Source of the DNA: Oscillatoria nigro-viridis PCC 7112
GTDB taxonomy: Bacteria > Cyanobacteriota > Cyanobacteriia > Cyanobacteriales > Microcoleaceae
NCBI RefSeq assembly: GCF_000317475.1
Contig: NC_019729.1
Location: forward strand, 5,842,501-5,906,500
Length of the DNA: 64,000 nucleotides
Direction of reading: 5' to 3'
Below the pieces are notes generated by a model. That model ran no database searches, was not told where the DNA came from, and saw nothing but the letters and a program-made list of their open reading frames with translations. The number at the start of each line of letters is the position of its first letter. The first letter of the stretch is position 1. The position numbers and the translations under genes were made by a program. Positions 36,610-47,219 of this stretch are shown piece after piece.

Positions 36610-39600
36610 CTAATGACTCCCCCGCCAATTCTCGTCCTCCAATCTAATACCGCTGTCTTGACAAGCTCTGGTTAAATGAGGGCTGTAGTAAGGGTCATTC
36701 TCAATATATTTTTGCCACCGGCTTTCCATCAGCTTCGATTCCTGCTTCAGCCGCTCTTTCTTTTCAGGCGAGTCTTCGTAACCCCGGCTTTTAGATTCGT
36801 GGTGGTAGAGAACTACATGAGGCAGGTAAATATTTCGGTACCCTTTCTCTAGCATTTTCAAACACAAATCCACATCATTGTACGCCACTGTTAGCTCTTC
36901 GTCAAACCCCCCAATACTCTCAAATACTTCGCGGCGACACATTAAACACGCAGCAGTTACCGCTGAAACATTGTTCATGCCTACCACATTCCCGAAATAC
37001 CCTGGTATGGAGCGAGGCATATGGTAATAACTGTGACCGGCAACTCCGCCGCCGAGCCCCATCACCACTCCTGCGTGCTGGATTTTGTTATCTGAGTATA
37101 TCAACAAATTGCCCACAGCCCCGATCGAGCTTCTCTGAGCTTGTTCAACCATCCCGTCAATCCAATCGGGAGTAATTACCTCTGTATCGTTATTCAAGAA
37201 CAGCAAGTAATCTCCCTCCGCTTTGCTAGCAGCGTAGTTGTTAATCTTCGAGAAATTGAAGGGAATGTCTAGTCGGTAACTTTTAAATCTGGCTGATTCC
37301 TTAGCCGTCCATTTAGCCAGAATTTTCGCCGTGTGTTGCTCTTGACTGCCGTTGTCGATGACGATAACTTCGTAGTTGGGGTACACGCTCTTAGTAAAAA
37401 TAGACTCCAAGCAATTGTCCAAAACATCCCCCAAATCCCGCGTCGGAATAATGATGCTGACCCGCTTGTAATCCGCAATTTTGTAGCGTGCAATAAAGTG
37501 TCCCAAAAAGTATGGAACCCCTTCTATTTTCCCCGGTTCGCCCCGGCGTTCGATCGCCTCTTGCAAAGCTTTTTGCCCTGCATCATAGGCATAGGGTTTA
37601 GCATCTACACCGCCAGCAGCCGAACCCGCGTGCATTCTCCAGTGGTAAAGAATTTTAGGGATGTGAAAGATTTTGTCAGTTTTTTCTGTAAACCTCAAAA
37701 CCAAATCATAATCCTGAGCTCCCTCAAAACCCGGTCTAAAACCACCGATTTCATTAATTAGCGATCGCCTATAAGTTCCCAAATGGCAAGTGTACATCCG
37801 AGACAAAAATGAATCCGGACTCCATTCTGGCTTGAAGAAAGGATTTATCAGTTCCCGATCCTGATAAATCTTATCTTCATCTGAATAAATCATATCCGCT
37901 TCCGGGTGGCGGTTCAGCAGCAGCACCACTTCATACAAAGCCTCTGGTGTCAGCGTATCGTCGTGATCTAGTAAAGACACAAATTCACCCGTCGCCAACT
38001 CCAAAGCAGAATTAGAACAGTGAGAAATGTGACCGTTTTTTGTTCTGTAAGCTACTTTGATCCGGCTATCTTTGGCTGCATATTCTTGCAAAATTTGCTT
38101 GACATGAGGCGCGGTTGATGCGTCATCCGCAATGCACAATTCCCAATAAGGATATATCTGATTGAGAACTGATTCTATTGCCTCCTGCAAATAATTTTCT
38201 GGCGTATTGTAAGCAGGCATGACGATGCTAATCAGCGGCTTGTAGTTAAAGATTTCTAATGTTTCAGCCATCTTCCGCAAGTCAGCTTCTCTGGGGCTGT
38301 TCTTAGCGCGCCACTTCGTGTAAGCTGGGTCTTGACCGAGGAATAGGGAATCTCGCAAGTTTTGATAATCCAAACCAAAAAGTTTCGGATCTAGTTTGCT
38401 CGCCGTCTGATAAGCTTCCAGAGCTTCCGAAAGCTTGTCTTGTTTAGCTAAAGTTTTTGCTAAATTGTAGTACGACCAGCCAAAGTCAGGAGCCACCTCG
38501 ATCGCTTTCCGATAAGCAGCAACAGCTTCATCAAGCCGACCTTCTTGTTGATATACATCGGCTAAGTTGTGGTGGGACCAAACAAAATTTGGATTCAGTT
38601 CTGCTGCTTTATGATAGCTTTTAATAGACTCATCAACTTTACCGATCCATTTCAGGACATCGCCTAAATTGTGGTGAGTTCCAAAGTAATTGGGATTAAT
38701 TGAAATTGCTTTGCGGTAGGCGGCCACAGCCTCGGCAAATTTACCTTCTTCTTGCAGAGACGCCCCTAATTCGTGGTACTCCGCAGCTATCCCAGGGGTG
38801 TGTTCGATCGCATTTCCAGAGTTTCCGTGAACAGCGCGATCGCTCTTTTCCGCCCCCCTACTTACACCCTTTTTTTTTAACACCTCTTCTAACAGCCCAG
38901 AAATAGCCTTGTCATCAGGCCGAATCTGCAACGCCATCTGATAAAAGACGATCGCCCCATCCGGCCAATTCTTCCGCACCAAAGCATTAGCCAGCTCAAC
39001 ATAAAGGTCAGCATCATTCGGCGCAATCTCCAGCGCCTTGTGATACAACTGCACGTCATCACGATTCTCCTGAATCGCCCGCCGGTACAAACGCATCGCC
39101 TCCTTCAAATCCCACTGCGATCGCATCCTCAAAGCATCAGCCAACTTTTGCGAAAGCCACGGCAAATCCGCCTGAATTTCCGCAGCGCGGCGGTAAGCGG
39201 CGATCGACTCATCCCACCGTTCCAGCTTCTCAAAAGCCGTTGCCATGTTGTAATAAGTCCACGGAAAATCCCGATTTAACTCGGCCGCGCGCCGGTAAAC
39301 ATCGATCGCCTCCTCCCACCTTTCCATTTCTAGCAGCGCGTCGCCTAATTTGCTCTGCGACCAGAAGAAATTCGGGTTAACTTCGTTAGCACGCCGGTAG
39401 GCAACAACCGCCTCATCCCACCGTTCCAAATTCACCAGCGCTTCTGCTAAATTGTTGTGCGCCCAAAAATGGTCGGGATTGAGTTCGATCGACCTTTGGT
39501 AAGCCGAAATTGCCTCATCCCACCTTCCCAGCTTAATCAGCGCGTCTGCTAAATAGTTGTGCGACCAACTGAAATCTGGATTTAATTCTGTTGCTTTCCG

Positions 39601-41211
39601 GTAAGACTCTACAGCTTCTTCCCACCGTTCCAACTTCAGCAACACATCGGCTAAATTGTTGTGAGACCAGCTAAAATCTGGATTTAATTCGATCGCCTTG
39701 CGGTAAGCATTTACAGCTTCCTCCCACCGTTCCAACTTAACCAGCGACTCAGCTAAATTGTTGTGCGACCAAGAAAGATTAGGATTGTTTCTAATAGCAT
39801 TTGTGTAAGCATCTACCGCCGCTTCCCACTGTTCTTGACCCTTAAGAATTTCCCCCAATTCGTGATAAGCTGCGCCAGCATTTGGGTTCAACTCAACCGC
39901 GCGCCGGTAACACTCAATTCCCTTATCTACCTTACCTTGCTCGATCAAAGTTTTGGCTAAATTCTCGTGTTCCTCGGCGGTGCAGGATTTGGGGTCGATC
40001 GCAAATGCTCGATACCAAGCCTCAGCCGCCTCCTCCGACTTGCCTAACTGCGTCAAAAGTTTGGCAAAATTGCGAAAAGCACCTGCAAAATCCGGTTTCA
40101 GGGCGATCGCCTTTTCGTAAGCTGAAACCGCTTGCTGCCACTGTTCCTGCTGCGCGCAAATGCTGCCGTAATTAGCGTAAGCTTCGGCAAAATTTGGGTT
40201 AATTTCTATTGCTTTGACATAGCAACTTTTAGCTTCATCAATTTTGCCGCCAGCTTGCAGGGCGTTCCCCAGCATTTTGTAAAGCGGCGCTTCCGGCTTA
40301 ATTTGCAGCGCCTTCTTGCAAGCTGCGATCGCCTGTTCCAATTTGCCCTGAGCAAAATAGCCTTCTGCCAGTATTTTGTATGCTTCTGGATCTTCTATAT
40401 TAATTGTAGAATTAACTGGCTGCTGCACTGGCGGCTTAACTGCCTGCTGAACTGGCGGCTTAACTGCCTGCTGCACTGCGGTTGCTGCGGGCTGCTGCTT
40501 AACTGCACCGTTTGTCGCCGTTGCACCCGCCAAAGTTTGCTGTCCCTCGCTGCCGTTTCTGGCATTAGCTGCGTTCAGTTCAATAGCTTTGCGATAATAT
40601 GCTGTCGCTTCCTCTAACTTGCCTTGTTTTTTTAGCGCTTCGCCCAAATTTTGGTAAGCAGTAGCCACATTAGGATTTAATTTTATTGCGCGATCGTAAC
40701 AAGCGATCGCTTCGGCGAATTTTTCCTGCCGAAAAAAAGCGTCGCCCATATTCAAGTGTTCCCCAGGCGCTACTTTTTCCGGTTCCAAACTAAATGCTTG
40801 ATACCAGCACTGCTGCGCTTCTTCCGGTTTGCCAATTTGTCCGAATACTTTTGCTAAATTCCGGTACACTCCAGCGAAATTCGGCTTAATCGCGATCGCC
40901 TTTTGATAAAATCCGATCGCCTCCTGCCATTTTTGCTGCTGCGCGCCAAGGCTGCCCAAATTCGCATATACTTCCGCAAAATTCGGTTCTATTTCAATCG
41001 CTTTAGCGTACCAGTGCCGCGCCTCTTCCATCCTGGCTTGAGCTTGCAGCGCGTTGCCCAAAGTCTTGTAAGCTGGTGCAAAATTGGGGTGAATCTTCAA
41101 AGCTTGCTCGCAGGATGCGATCGCTTCTTCTATTTTTCCTTGGGATAAGTATATTTCTCCCTGTTGGTTAAATTGAACCGCTGTTGATTCTGTATTCACT
41201 GTTGATGGCAT
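36610..41211 (-). CDS. TPR array fused to two GT2 glycosyltransferase domains
   Basis: The 1533-residue protein has about 25 TPR units in residues 1-985, interrupted at about 240-275 by a Pro/Gln/Val linker (repeated QAVKPPVQ). A GT2 domain follows at 988-1200 (ISIVMPAYNTPENYLQEAI; LLDHDDTLTPEALYE; YSDEDKI) and a second at 1245-1510 (VSIIIPTRDLGDVLDNCL; LLFLNNDTEVITPDW; YNDVDLCLKM). Both have the DXD-type metal site. The pairing resembles rhamnan or O-antigen type polymerising transferases. The TPR array could hold an acceptor protein, a membrane complex or the adjacent TPR protein. It reads leftward and is followed by the 34515 and 33456 genes. Confidence 0.88.
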   Translation of the reverse strand: MPSTVNTESTAVQFNQQGEIYLSQGKIEEAIASCEQALKIHPNFAPAYKTLGNALQAQARMEEARHWYAKAIEIEPNFAEVYANLGSLGAQQQKWQEAIGFYQKAIAIKPNFAGVYRNLAKVFGQIGKPEEAQQCWYQAFSLEPEKVAPGEHLNMGDAFFRQEKFAEAIACYDRAIKLNPNVATAYQNLGEALKKQGKLEEATAYYRKAIELNAANARNGSEGQQTLAGATATNGAVKQQPAATAVQQAVKPPVQQAVKPPVQQPVNSTINIEDPEAYKILAEGYFAQGKLEQAIAACKKALQIKPEAPLYKMLGNALQAGGKIDEAKSCYVKAIEINPNFAEAYANYGSICAQQEQWQQAVSAYEKAIALKPDFAGAFRNFAKLLTQLGKSEEAAEAWYRAFAIDPKSCTAEEHENLAKTLIEQGKVDKGIECYRRAVELNPNAGAAYHELGEILKGQEQWEAAVDAYTNAIRNNPNLSWSHNNLAESLVKLERWEEAVNAYRKAIELNPDFSWSHNNLADVLLKLERWEEAVESYRKATELNPDFSWSHNYLADALIKLGRWDEAISAYQRSIELNPDHFWAHNNLAEALVNLERWDEAVVAYRRANEVNPNFFWSQSKLGDALLEMERWEEAIDVYRRAAELNRDFPWTYYNMATAFEKLERWDESIAAYRRAAEIQADLPWLSQKLADALRMRSQWDLKEAMRLYRRAIQENRDDVQLYHKALEIAPNDADLYVELANALVRKNWPDGAIVFYQMALQIRPDDKAISGLLEEVLKKKGVSRGAEKSDRAVHGNSGNAIEHTPGIAAEYHELGASLQEEGKFAEAVAAYRKAISINPNYFGTHHNLGDVLKWIGKVDESIKSYHKAAELNPNFVWSHHNLADVYQQEGRLDEAVAAYRKAIEVAPDFGWSYYNLAKTLAKQDKLSEALEAYQTASKLDPKLFGLDYQNLRDSLFLGQDPAYTKWRAKNSPREADLRKMAETLEIFNYKPLISIVMPAYNTPENYLQEAIESVLNQIYPYWELCIADDASTAPHVKQILQEYAAKDSRIKVAYRTKNGHISHCSNSALELATGEFVSLLDHDDTLTPEALYEVVLLLNRHPEADMIYSDEDKIYQDRELINPFFKPEWSPDSFLSRMYTCHLGTYRRSLINEIGGFRPGFEGAQDYDLVLRFTEKTDKIFHIPKILYHWRMHAGSAAGGVDAKPYAYDAGQKALQEAIERRGEPGKIEGVPYFLGHFIARYKIADYKRVSIIIPTRDLGDVLDNCLESIFTKSVYPNYEVIVIDNGSQEQHTAKILAKWTAKESARFKSYRLDIPFNFSKINNYAASKAEGDYLLFLNNDTEVITPDWIDGMVEQAQRSSIGAVGNLLIYSDNKIQHAGVVMGLGGGVAGHSYYHMPRSIPGYFGNVVGMNNVSAVTAACLMCRREVFESIGGFDEELTVAYNDVDLCLKMLEKGYRNIYLPHVVLYHHESKSRGYEDSPEKKERLKQESKLMESRWQKYIENDPYYSPHLTRACQDSGIRLEDENWRGSH

Positions 41212-41767
41212 AGGGGCGGCGGCTCCAGAGGCAGGAATTAAATAGGGTAGTCAAAACGTTTCACAATTATACTCGCGTTTGACACTAAGAGTAGCGGGCT
41301 TGTTCCCCTAATTCTTAATTTTTTTGATCCCCGGTGCTGGCGAGGAACCGGGATTCTCGGCTGATTTTTTGATTTTACGGCTAAATATGTAAGAATCAGT
41401 ACGGTTTCTGGGAGATTTGCGCGCCAGTCCCGACTCTTGTACCTTCGGGTCGATCGCCCGTGTTGTAAAGGAAAGTAAACCCTGCAGGTTCTTCCTGGTG
41501 GGATGCTTTCTTGTGGACTGGGCAAGGGAGATTGCACCCTTTTCTATAGGCTTTTTAGCGGCGGGCTAGAAGCCCAACCCCTACTCCCCACAAGAAAGTC
41601 ATTCACTATTTGTGGAACAGGCATCTTGCCTGTTTTTGAGCAGGGTGCAAGATGTGCGATCGAACCAAAATTAGAATAGCCTTTTTAGCAAAAAACGATC
41701 GCCCTTTTAGGAGAAAGCGATCGCCCTTTTTTTCAACCATTAGTTAACAACTATTAGCAATTACTAA
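41212..41767. other. Non-coding gap between rplY and the TPR-GT2 gene
   Basis: No gene is supported. It contains a GGCGGGCTAGAAGCCCAACCCC hairpin-like sequence near 41560-41582 and two HIP1-related CGATCGCCCTTTT direct repeats at 41697-41737, with T runs that could help terminate rplY on the minus strand. The promoter of the TPR-GT2 gene should lie near 41215-41350 and is not resolved. Confidence 0.55.
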
Positions 41768-42373
41768 TTAAGCTGCTGCGGCTGCGTCTGCTTCTGCGTC
41801 TTCTGCTTCAGAACCTGCTTGAATTCCGAGCACGGTAACAACCACCTGATCGGGTTCGCCGAGAGCTACCACTCCTGCAGGCAAAACTAATTCGTGAATG
41901 TGCAGCGCATCCCCAACCTTTAAATTAGAAATATCTACTTCAATTCCTTCAGGAATGCTGTCAGGTTTGCACTTCACTGCTAGTTGTGTCAGCACGGTAT
42001 CCAAGATGCCGCCTTCTAGCTTAACGCCGACAGCTTCGCCGACAAAATTCAGCGACAATTCAACTTCCAGGCTGTCTTGAGTCGCCACGGAGAAAAAGCT
42101 CAGGTGGTAAGGATAGCCCTTCCAAGGATGAACTTGCACTTCCCGGAGCAAGGTTTTTCCGCTCCAAGAGAGGTCGGGAATGCTGAGGTCAATTAGGGTA
42201 TTGTTGACTGCGTGCTTTTTGAGCAGGTGTTCAACTGTTTTGGCTTTGATGGTAAGGGAAATGGATTCAGAGCCTTTGTGGCCGTAGAGGACGGCGGGAA
42301 TCAATCCAGAGCGGCGGAGGGCGTTAGGTTTGCTGCCTTCGGCCCGCTTTTGACATTCTACTGCGAGTTCCAT
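41768..42373 (-). CDS. rplY: 50S ribosomal protein L25/general stress protein Ctc
   Basis: This 201-residue protein carries the L25 N-terminal beta barrel ([29 protein letters not shown]) that binds 5S rRNA and the C-terminal TL5/Ctc domain ([24 protein letters not shown]). It ends in a Glu/Asp/Ala-rich tail typical of long bacterial L25 proteins. It forms part of the central protuberance of the large ribosomal subunit. It is followed by an AT-rich gap, and the AAA+ module ends 64 bases upstream. Confidence 0.95.
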   Translation of the reverse strand: MELAVECQKRAEGSKPNALRRSGLIPAVLYGHKGSESISLTIKAKTVEHLLKKHAVNNTLIDLSIPDLSWSGKTLLREVQVHPWKGYPYHLSFFSVATQDSLEVELSLNFVGEAVGVKLEGGILDTVLTQLAVKCKPDSIPEGIEVDISNLKVGDALHIHELVLPAGVVALGEPDQVVVTVLGIQAGSEAEDAEADAAAAA

Positions 42374-42437
42374 TTTATGACTTTCTGCTGATTGTTTTCA
42401 CATTTTACCAGAATTGTGATATTGCGATCGCGCTTAA

Positions 42438-42803
42438 TTAAATTCGCTGGAGGTATTGATAATTTTCATTTTCCACACACTTCAGCAGTTCGTGCAATTT
42501 CCTCAAACGGTAGGTTCCTGCTTGATACTCTTCTTTGGAAGGGCTATCTCCTAGTTTAGTGATGACAGCCTCGCTTTCGCGGACAACCTCATCGCGAAAA
42601 AATTCTTTTAACTTCTTACTATTACCTTTACTTAACTGCACTACAGATAAGTTATCCTCTTCCCCATCTATCTGTATTTTTCTTCTTACTGATTTGCCGA
42701 TTTGGGAAAACTTTGACTTTGCCAACCACAAGTAAAAATCTTCCGTCAGTTCTACACTGTTGGTTAAACTACCATCATTTGAAATAAAGCTGATGTCTAA
42801 CAT
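42438..42803 (-). CDS. Unknown protein, last gene of the AAA+ module
   Basis: I do not recognise a family in these 121 residues. It begins with a beta-rich segment (MLDISFISNDGSLTNSVELTEDFYLWLAKSKF), has a basic middle (SVRRKIQIDG) and ends in charged helices. There is no signal peptide or membrane segment. Its ATG overlaps the stop of the upstream gene as TAATG, so translation is coupled, and it is almost certainly expressed with the AAA+ ATPase two genes upstream. It could be a substrate adaptor, a partner or an effector; the sequence does not decide. Confidence 0.7.
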   Translation of the reverse strand: MLDISFISNDGSLTNSVELTEDFYLWLAKSKFSQIGKSVRRKIQIDGEEDNLSVVQLSKGNSKKLKEFFRDEVVRESEAVITKLGDSPSKEEYQAGTYRLRKLHELLKCVENENYQYLQRI

Positions 42804-43009
42804 TATCCTTCCTCCTTGGCTTCAGATTCCATAAATTCACTTTCTGGGACTTTCTCAGCCCAAGCTATCCCTGCTTGGTTAAACAGTTCTTTGGCGTCTG
42901 GAGAAATGGTTCCTGTAGTAATAACTGCAACAACAGTTTGTTTGTCGATAATTTTCCGAGCGTCACGTGGATAGATATTCTGTAGGCTCTTGATTTCAAT
43001 GTGTGTCAT
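42803..43009 (-). CDS. Unknown 68-residue protein of the AAA+ module
   Basis: The middle reads TVVAVITTGTISPDAKELFNQAGIAWAEKV. An isolated strand plus 'TG-x-(I/F)-(S/T)-x-x-A-x-x-x-A' pattern resembles the C-terminal part of Mrr-like restriction-endonuclease folds, but no PD-(D/E)XK residues are present. At best it is a stand-alone piece of such a fold, and the similarity may be chance. It starts 8 bases after the preceding gene's stop and shares its last base with the next start (TAATG). Confidence 0.65.
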   Translation of the reverse strand: MTHIEIKSLQNIYPRDARKIIDKQTVVAVITTGTISPDAKELFNQAGIAWAEKVPESEFMESEAKEEG

Positions 43010-43017
43010 GGGACTCT

Positions 43018-43242
43018 CTAACCATTATATTTACTTTGAATCTGCCGAATTATGTCTTTTACTCGTGAAGCGTCTTCAGGCTTAATTATCAAAATATCAC
43101 CTTTTGGACTGTTTCCTTTTGTTCTTTCGCAGGGAATACCTTCTTTAGCCATTTGTTCGATTACCCACTTAATCAGATCTCTGTGGACTTCGTAATGATA
43201 AATCATCATATCTTCATCAGTCTCAAACTCTTTCTTAGGCAT
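43018..43242 (-). CDS. Unknown 74-residue protein of the AAA+ module
   Basis: A small charged alpha/beta protein: an acidic N-terminus (KKEFETDEDMMIYHYEVHRDLIKWVIEQM), then CERTKGNSPKGDILIIKPEDASRVKDIIRQI. I see no named family. Its start overlaps the end of the ATPase gene by 8 bases (ATGCCTAA), so the two are translationally coupled. That makes a direct partner or regulator of the ATPase likely. Confidence 0.68.
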   Translation of the reverse strand: MPKKEFETDEDMMIYHYEVHRDLIKWVIEQMAKEGIPCERTKGNSPKGDILIIKPEDASRVKDIIRQIQSKYNG

Positions 43243-44131
43243 CTAATAACTCCTTGTATGTTTTATCTAAGTGTTGACCGGTCGAAAATCCCTGTTCAAA
43301 AAGCTCCACAAGCCTTTCAGATATAGAGATATCTTGATCGCCGCATATTACATCTATTAGTAACACTTTATACAAAGCTTTGATATCCCCTGCTGTAAAG
43401 GCGCGGCGCTGGTAGATGCCGTACAACTTTGGCAAATCTTCTTGTTTAGTATTATGTTTAATTGGCTTATTCAAATAGTCAAGATAGGATTTGAATTCAT
43501 CCCGCGATAAACTGGGATCGACAGTTTGTTTTAAAGAAAATCTACGCACTACTGCTGTATCCACTAGATTAGGCACATTAGTAATGCCAAATACTAAAAA
43601 ACGCTGACTTATTGACGGTTGAAGATTGTCAAGTTGTAGCATTAAAGTTGTCATAGCTCTGCGAACAGCATCGTGTTCCTGTGCGCGACTGCGACTCATG
43701 CAAAAAGCATCTAGTTCATCCAATAATAGAAACACTGATGAACCATCTGAAGAAATTTTACGCAAATCTTGAAATATTTGCTCTAGATTTCGTGAAGACT
43801 GCCCTAAAGCGGGGTCGAGCATTCTCCCAACGTCAACAGTATAGAAGTTGATTTCATTAGTAACTTCTTGCTTGATTTGGTCGAAAAGTAAGTAACAGAG
43901 TGTAGTTTTACCAGTATTAGGCGGCCCGTAGAGCAGAACAGACGGTACGAGATTGTAAATGCTAAACTGCTTGAGCAGAGAGTCATCAGCCGTTAGCATC
44001 GTCTTGCAGAAACGAAACAAATATTTCTGCAATTCATCTAATCCGAACAACTTTTGGTGGGCAATAATGCGTTTGATATCGCCGTGGGTCAGTTGTACTA
44101 ATCCGCTGTCGCCTTTAACTAAATTGGTCAT
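43235..44131 (-). CDS. AAA+ ATPase heading a four-gene module
   Basis: A single classical AAA domain in 298 residues: Walker A GPPNTGKTT (69-77), Walker B FLLLDELDAF (Asp138, Glu139), sensor-1 Asn185 in FGITNVPNL, and two arginines 196-197 in VVRRFSL as candidate arginine fingers. There is no protease, nuclease or membrane domain, so it probably remodels or activates a protein partner, most plausibly one of the three small proteins encoded immediately downstream. It lies 70 bases downstream of purA on the same strand. Its family within the AAA group (Vps4/spastin-like by motif style) is uncertain. Confidence 0.85.
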   Translation of the reverse strand: MTNLVKGDSGLVQLTHGDIKRIIAHQKLFGLDELQKYLFRFCKTMLTADDSLLKQFSIYNLVPSVLLYGPPNTGKTTLCYLLFDQIKQEVTNEINFYTVDVGRMLDPALGQSSRNLEQIFQDLRKISSDGSSVFLLLDELDAFCMSRSRAQEHDAVRRAMTTLMLQLDNLQPSISQRFLVFGITNVPNLVDTAVVRRFSLKQTVDPSLSRDEFKSYLDYLNKPIKHNTKQEDLPKLYGIYQRRAFTAGDIKALYKVLLIDVICGDQDISISERLVELFEQGFSTGQHLDKTYKELLDA

Positions 44132-44200
44132 GCCGACACCGCCAAAAGTTTCAAACTGTACTAATTAAGCTTTCTCATCATTACATTTTAGCTTAAACTC

Positions 44201-45941
<1,741 letters not shown>

Positions 45942-46979
45942 ATGACTTTACACGCTGAGTTGCACCGCCATCTGGGTGGTTCTGTCGTTCCTAGGGTGCT
46001 GTGGCGGTATTTCGACCGCCACAATGCTGAGATGGTTAATCGATTTCAAGAATACTCGGAGTTTGAGGAGTTCTACACTCGTCCGCGCAATACTCTCAAT
46101 GAGTATTTGGAACTGCACACATTGGTAGAAAGCGTTCAAACTGTTGAAACTTTGCCTTATTTCATCTATCGGTTGATGCGGGGCGCTTACGTGTTTGAAA
46201 ATCTGGCTTATTTGGAGTTGCGCTATACGCCTTATTTGCGGACTCCCGAACATTTGGAACAGTCAGAACGCATTGATTTGATGGCAGAAATTGTACAAGT
46301 TGTGGGCAAGGCAAGTCAAATTAGCGATTGTCCGATTGTTACCAGCCAAATTTTGTGTATGCACTCGCGTTTGCCTTATGAAGTGAATCGGGCGATCGTA
46401 GATTTGGCGGCCGGGATGAGAGAATATGTTTGCGCGATCGATATAGCTGGCGGCGATGATTGTATTGGCGAGCGTTTGGAGGAGTTTGTGGGATTGTACC
46501 AGTACGCGAGGTCGATCGGCATCAAAACTACCGGCCACCTCTACGAAACTACCTCTGGCTGTTATCCCGAACTTTTGCCCTATCTGATGCGTATCGGCCA
46601 CGGGATTCAAATTCCGTTAAAATATCCCGAACTGCTGCCAGAAGTCGCGCGCAGGGGTCAATGCTTGGAAGTTTGCCCGACTACCTATCTCAAAACGGGG
46701 ACATTGCAAGATATGCGCCAATTAAAGGTTGTGTTCGATCGATGTTTTGAAGCTGGTGTCGATATTGCGATTTGTACCGACAACGCAGGATTGCACAACG
46801 TGCGATTGCCTTTTGAATACGAGAATTTATTGACTCTAGATATCATTGATTTTCGGCAATTGCAAGCGTGTCAAAATGCTGCTTTCCGCCATGCTTTCGC
46901 GTGGCCTTACGGGGAGCAACCTGCCCAAATGCTGAATGGTTTGTTGCAGCATGAGTCTGTAGGGGCGCTCGTTAATTAA
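45942..46979 (+). CDS. Divergent adenosine deaminase-like amidohydrolase
   Basis: The 345-residue TIM-barrel protein keeps the metal site: His8-x-His10 in ELHRHLGGS, His199 in TTGHLYE with Glu202 in the position of the catalytic glutamate, His220 in RIGHGI and Asp280 in CTDN. It departs from classical adenosine deaminase at HAGE (here HLYE) and at the DDP substrate motif (here DNAGLHN). It therefore belongs to the superfamily but may act on another purine or a nucleotide derivative. It is a single gene on the + strand, with its stop 240 bases before the aminotransferase gene. Confidence 0.8.
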   Translation: MTLHAELHRHLGGSVVPRVLWRYFDRHNAEMVNRFQEYSEFEEFYTRPRNTLNEYLELHTLVESVQTVETLPYFIYRLMRGAYVFENLAYLELRYTPYLRTPEHLEQSERIDLMAEIVQVVGKASQISDCPIVTSQILCMHSRLPYEVNRAIVDLAAGMREYVCAIDIAGGDDCIGERLEEFVGLYQYARSIGIKTTGHLYETTSGCYPELLPYLMRIGHGIQIPLKYPELLPEVARRGQCLEVCPTTYLKTGTLQDMRQLKVVFDRCFEAGVDIAICTDNAGLHNVRLPFEYENLLTLDIIDFRQLQACQNAAFRHAFAWPYGEQPAQMLNGLLQHESVGALVN

Positions 46980-47219
46980 AGAATATCTATTGCATGAGGC
47001 GCGAAGGAAGAGAAAGAGGAAGATAGGCAGATATTTTCAGGTAAAAACTCTACTCGGAAATGATAAAAAGCTCTTTCTTCTCTTCCTTAGCGCTCTTTGC
47101 GTCTTCGCGGTTCGTTTAAAAAAGATATTTGTAAAATTATAATAAGCATCTGGCGATCGGCAATCGGTAGCAAGTTATAGTTTGAAGGCAGAATCATCAA
47201 TATACAAAGATAAAAAAAC

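Noticed and set aside
36903-41148. Several + strand frames of 65-160 residues across the TPR-GT2 gene
   Set aside because: Antisense shadows of TPR codon patterns, rich in Leu/Phe/Cys with no domains.
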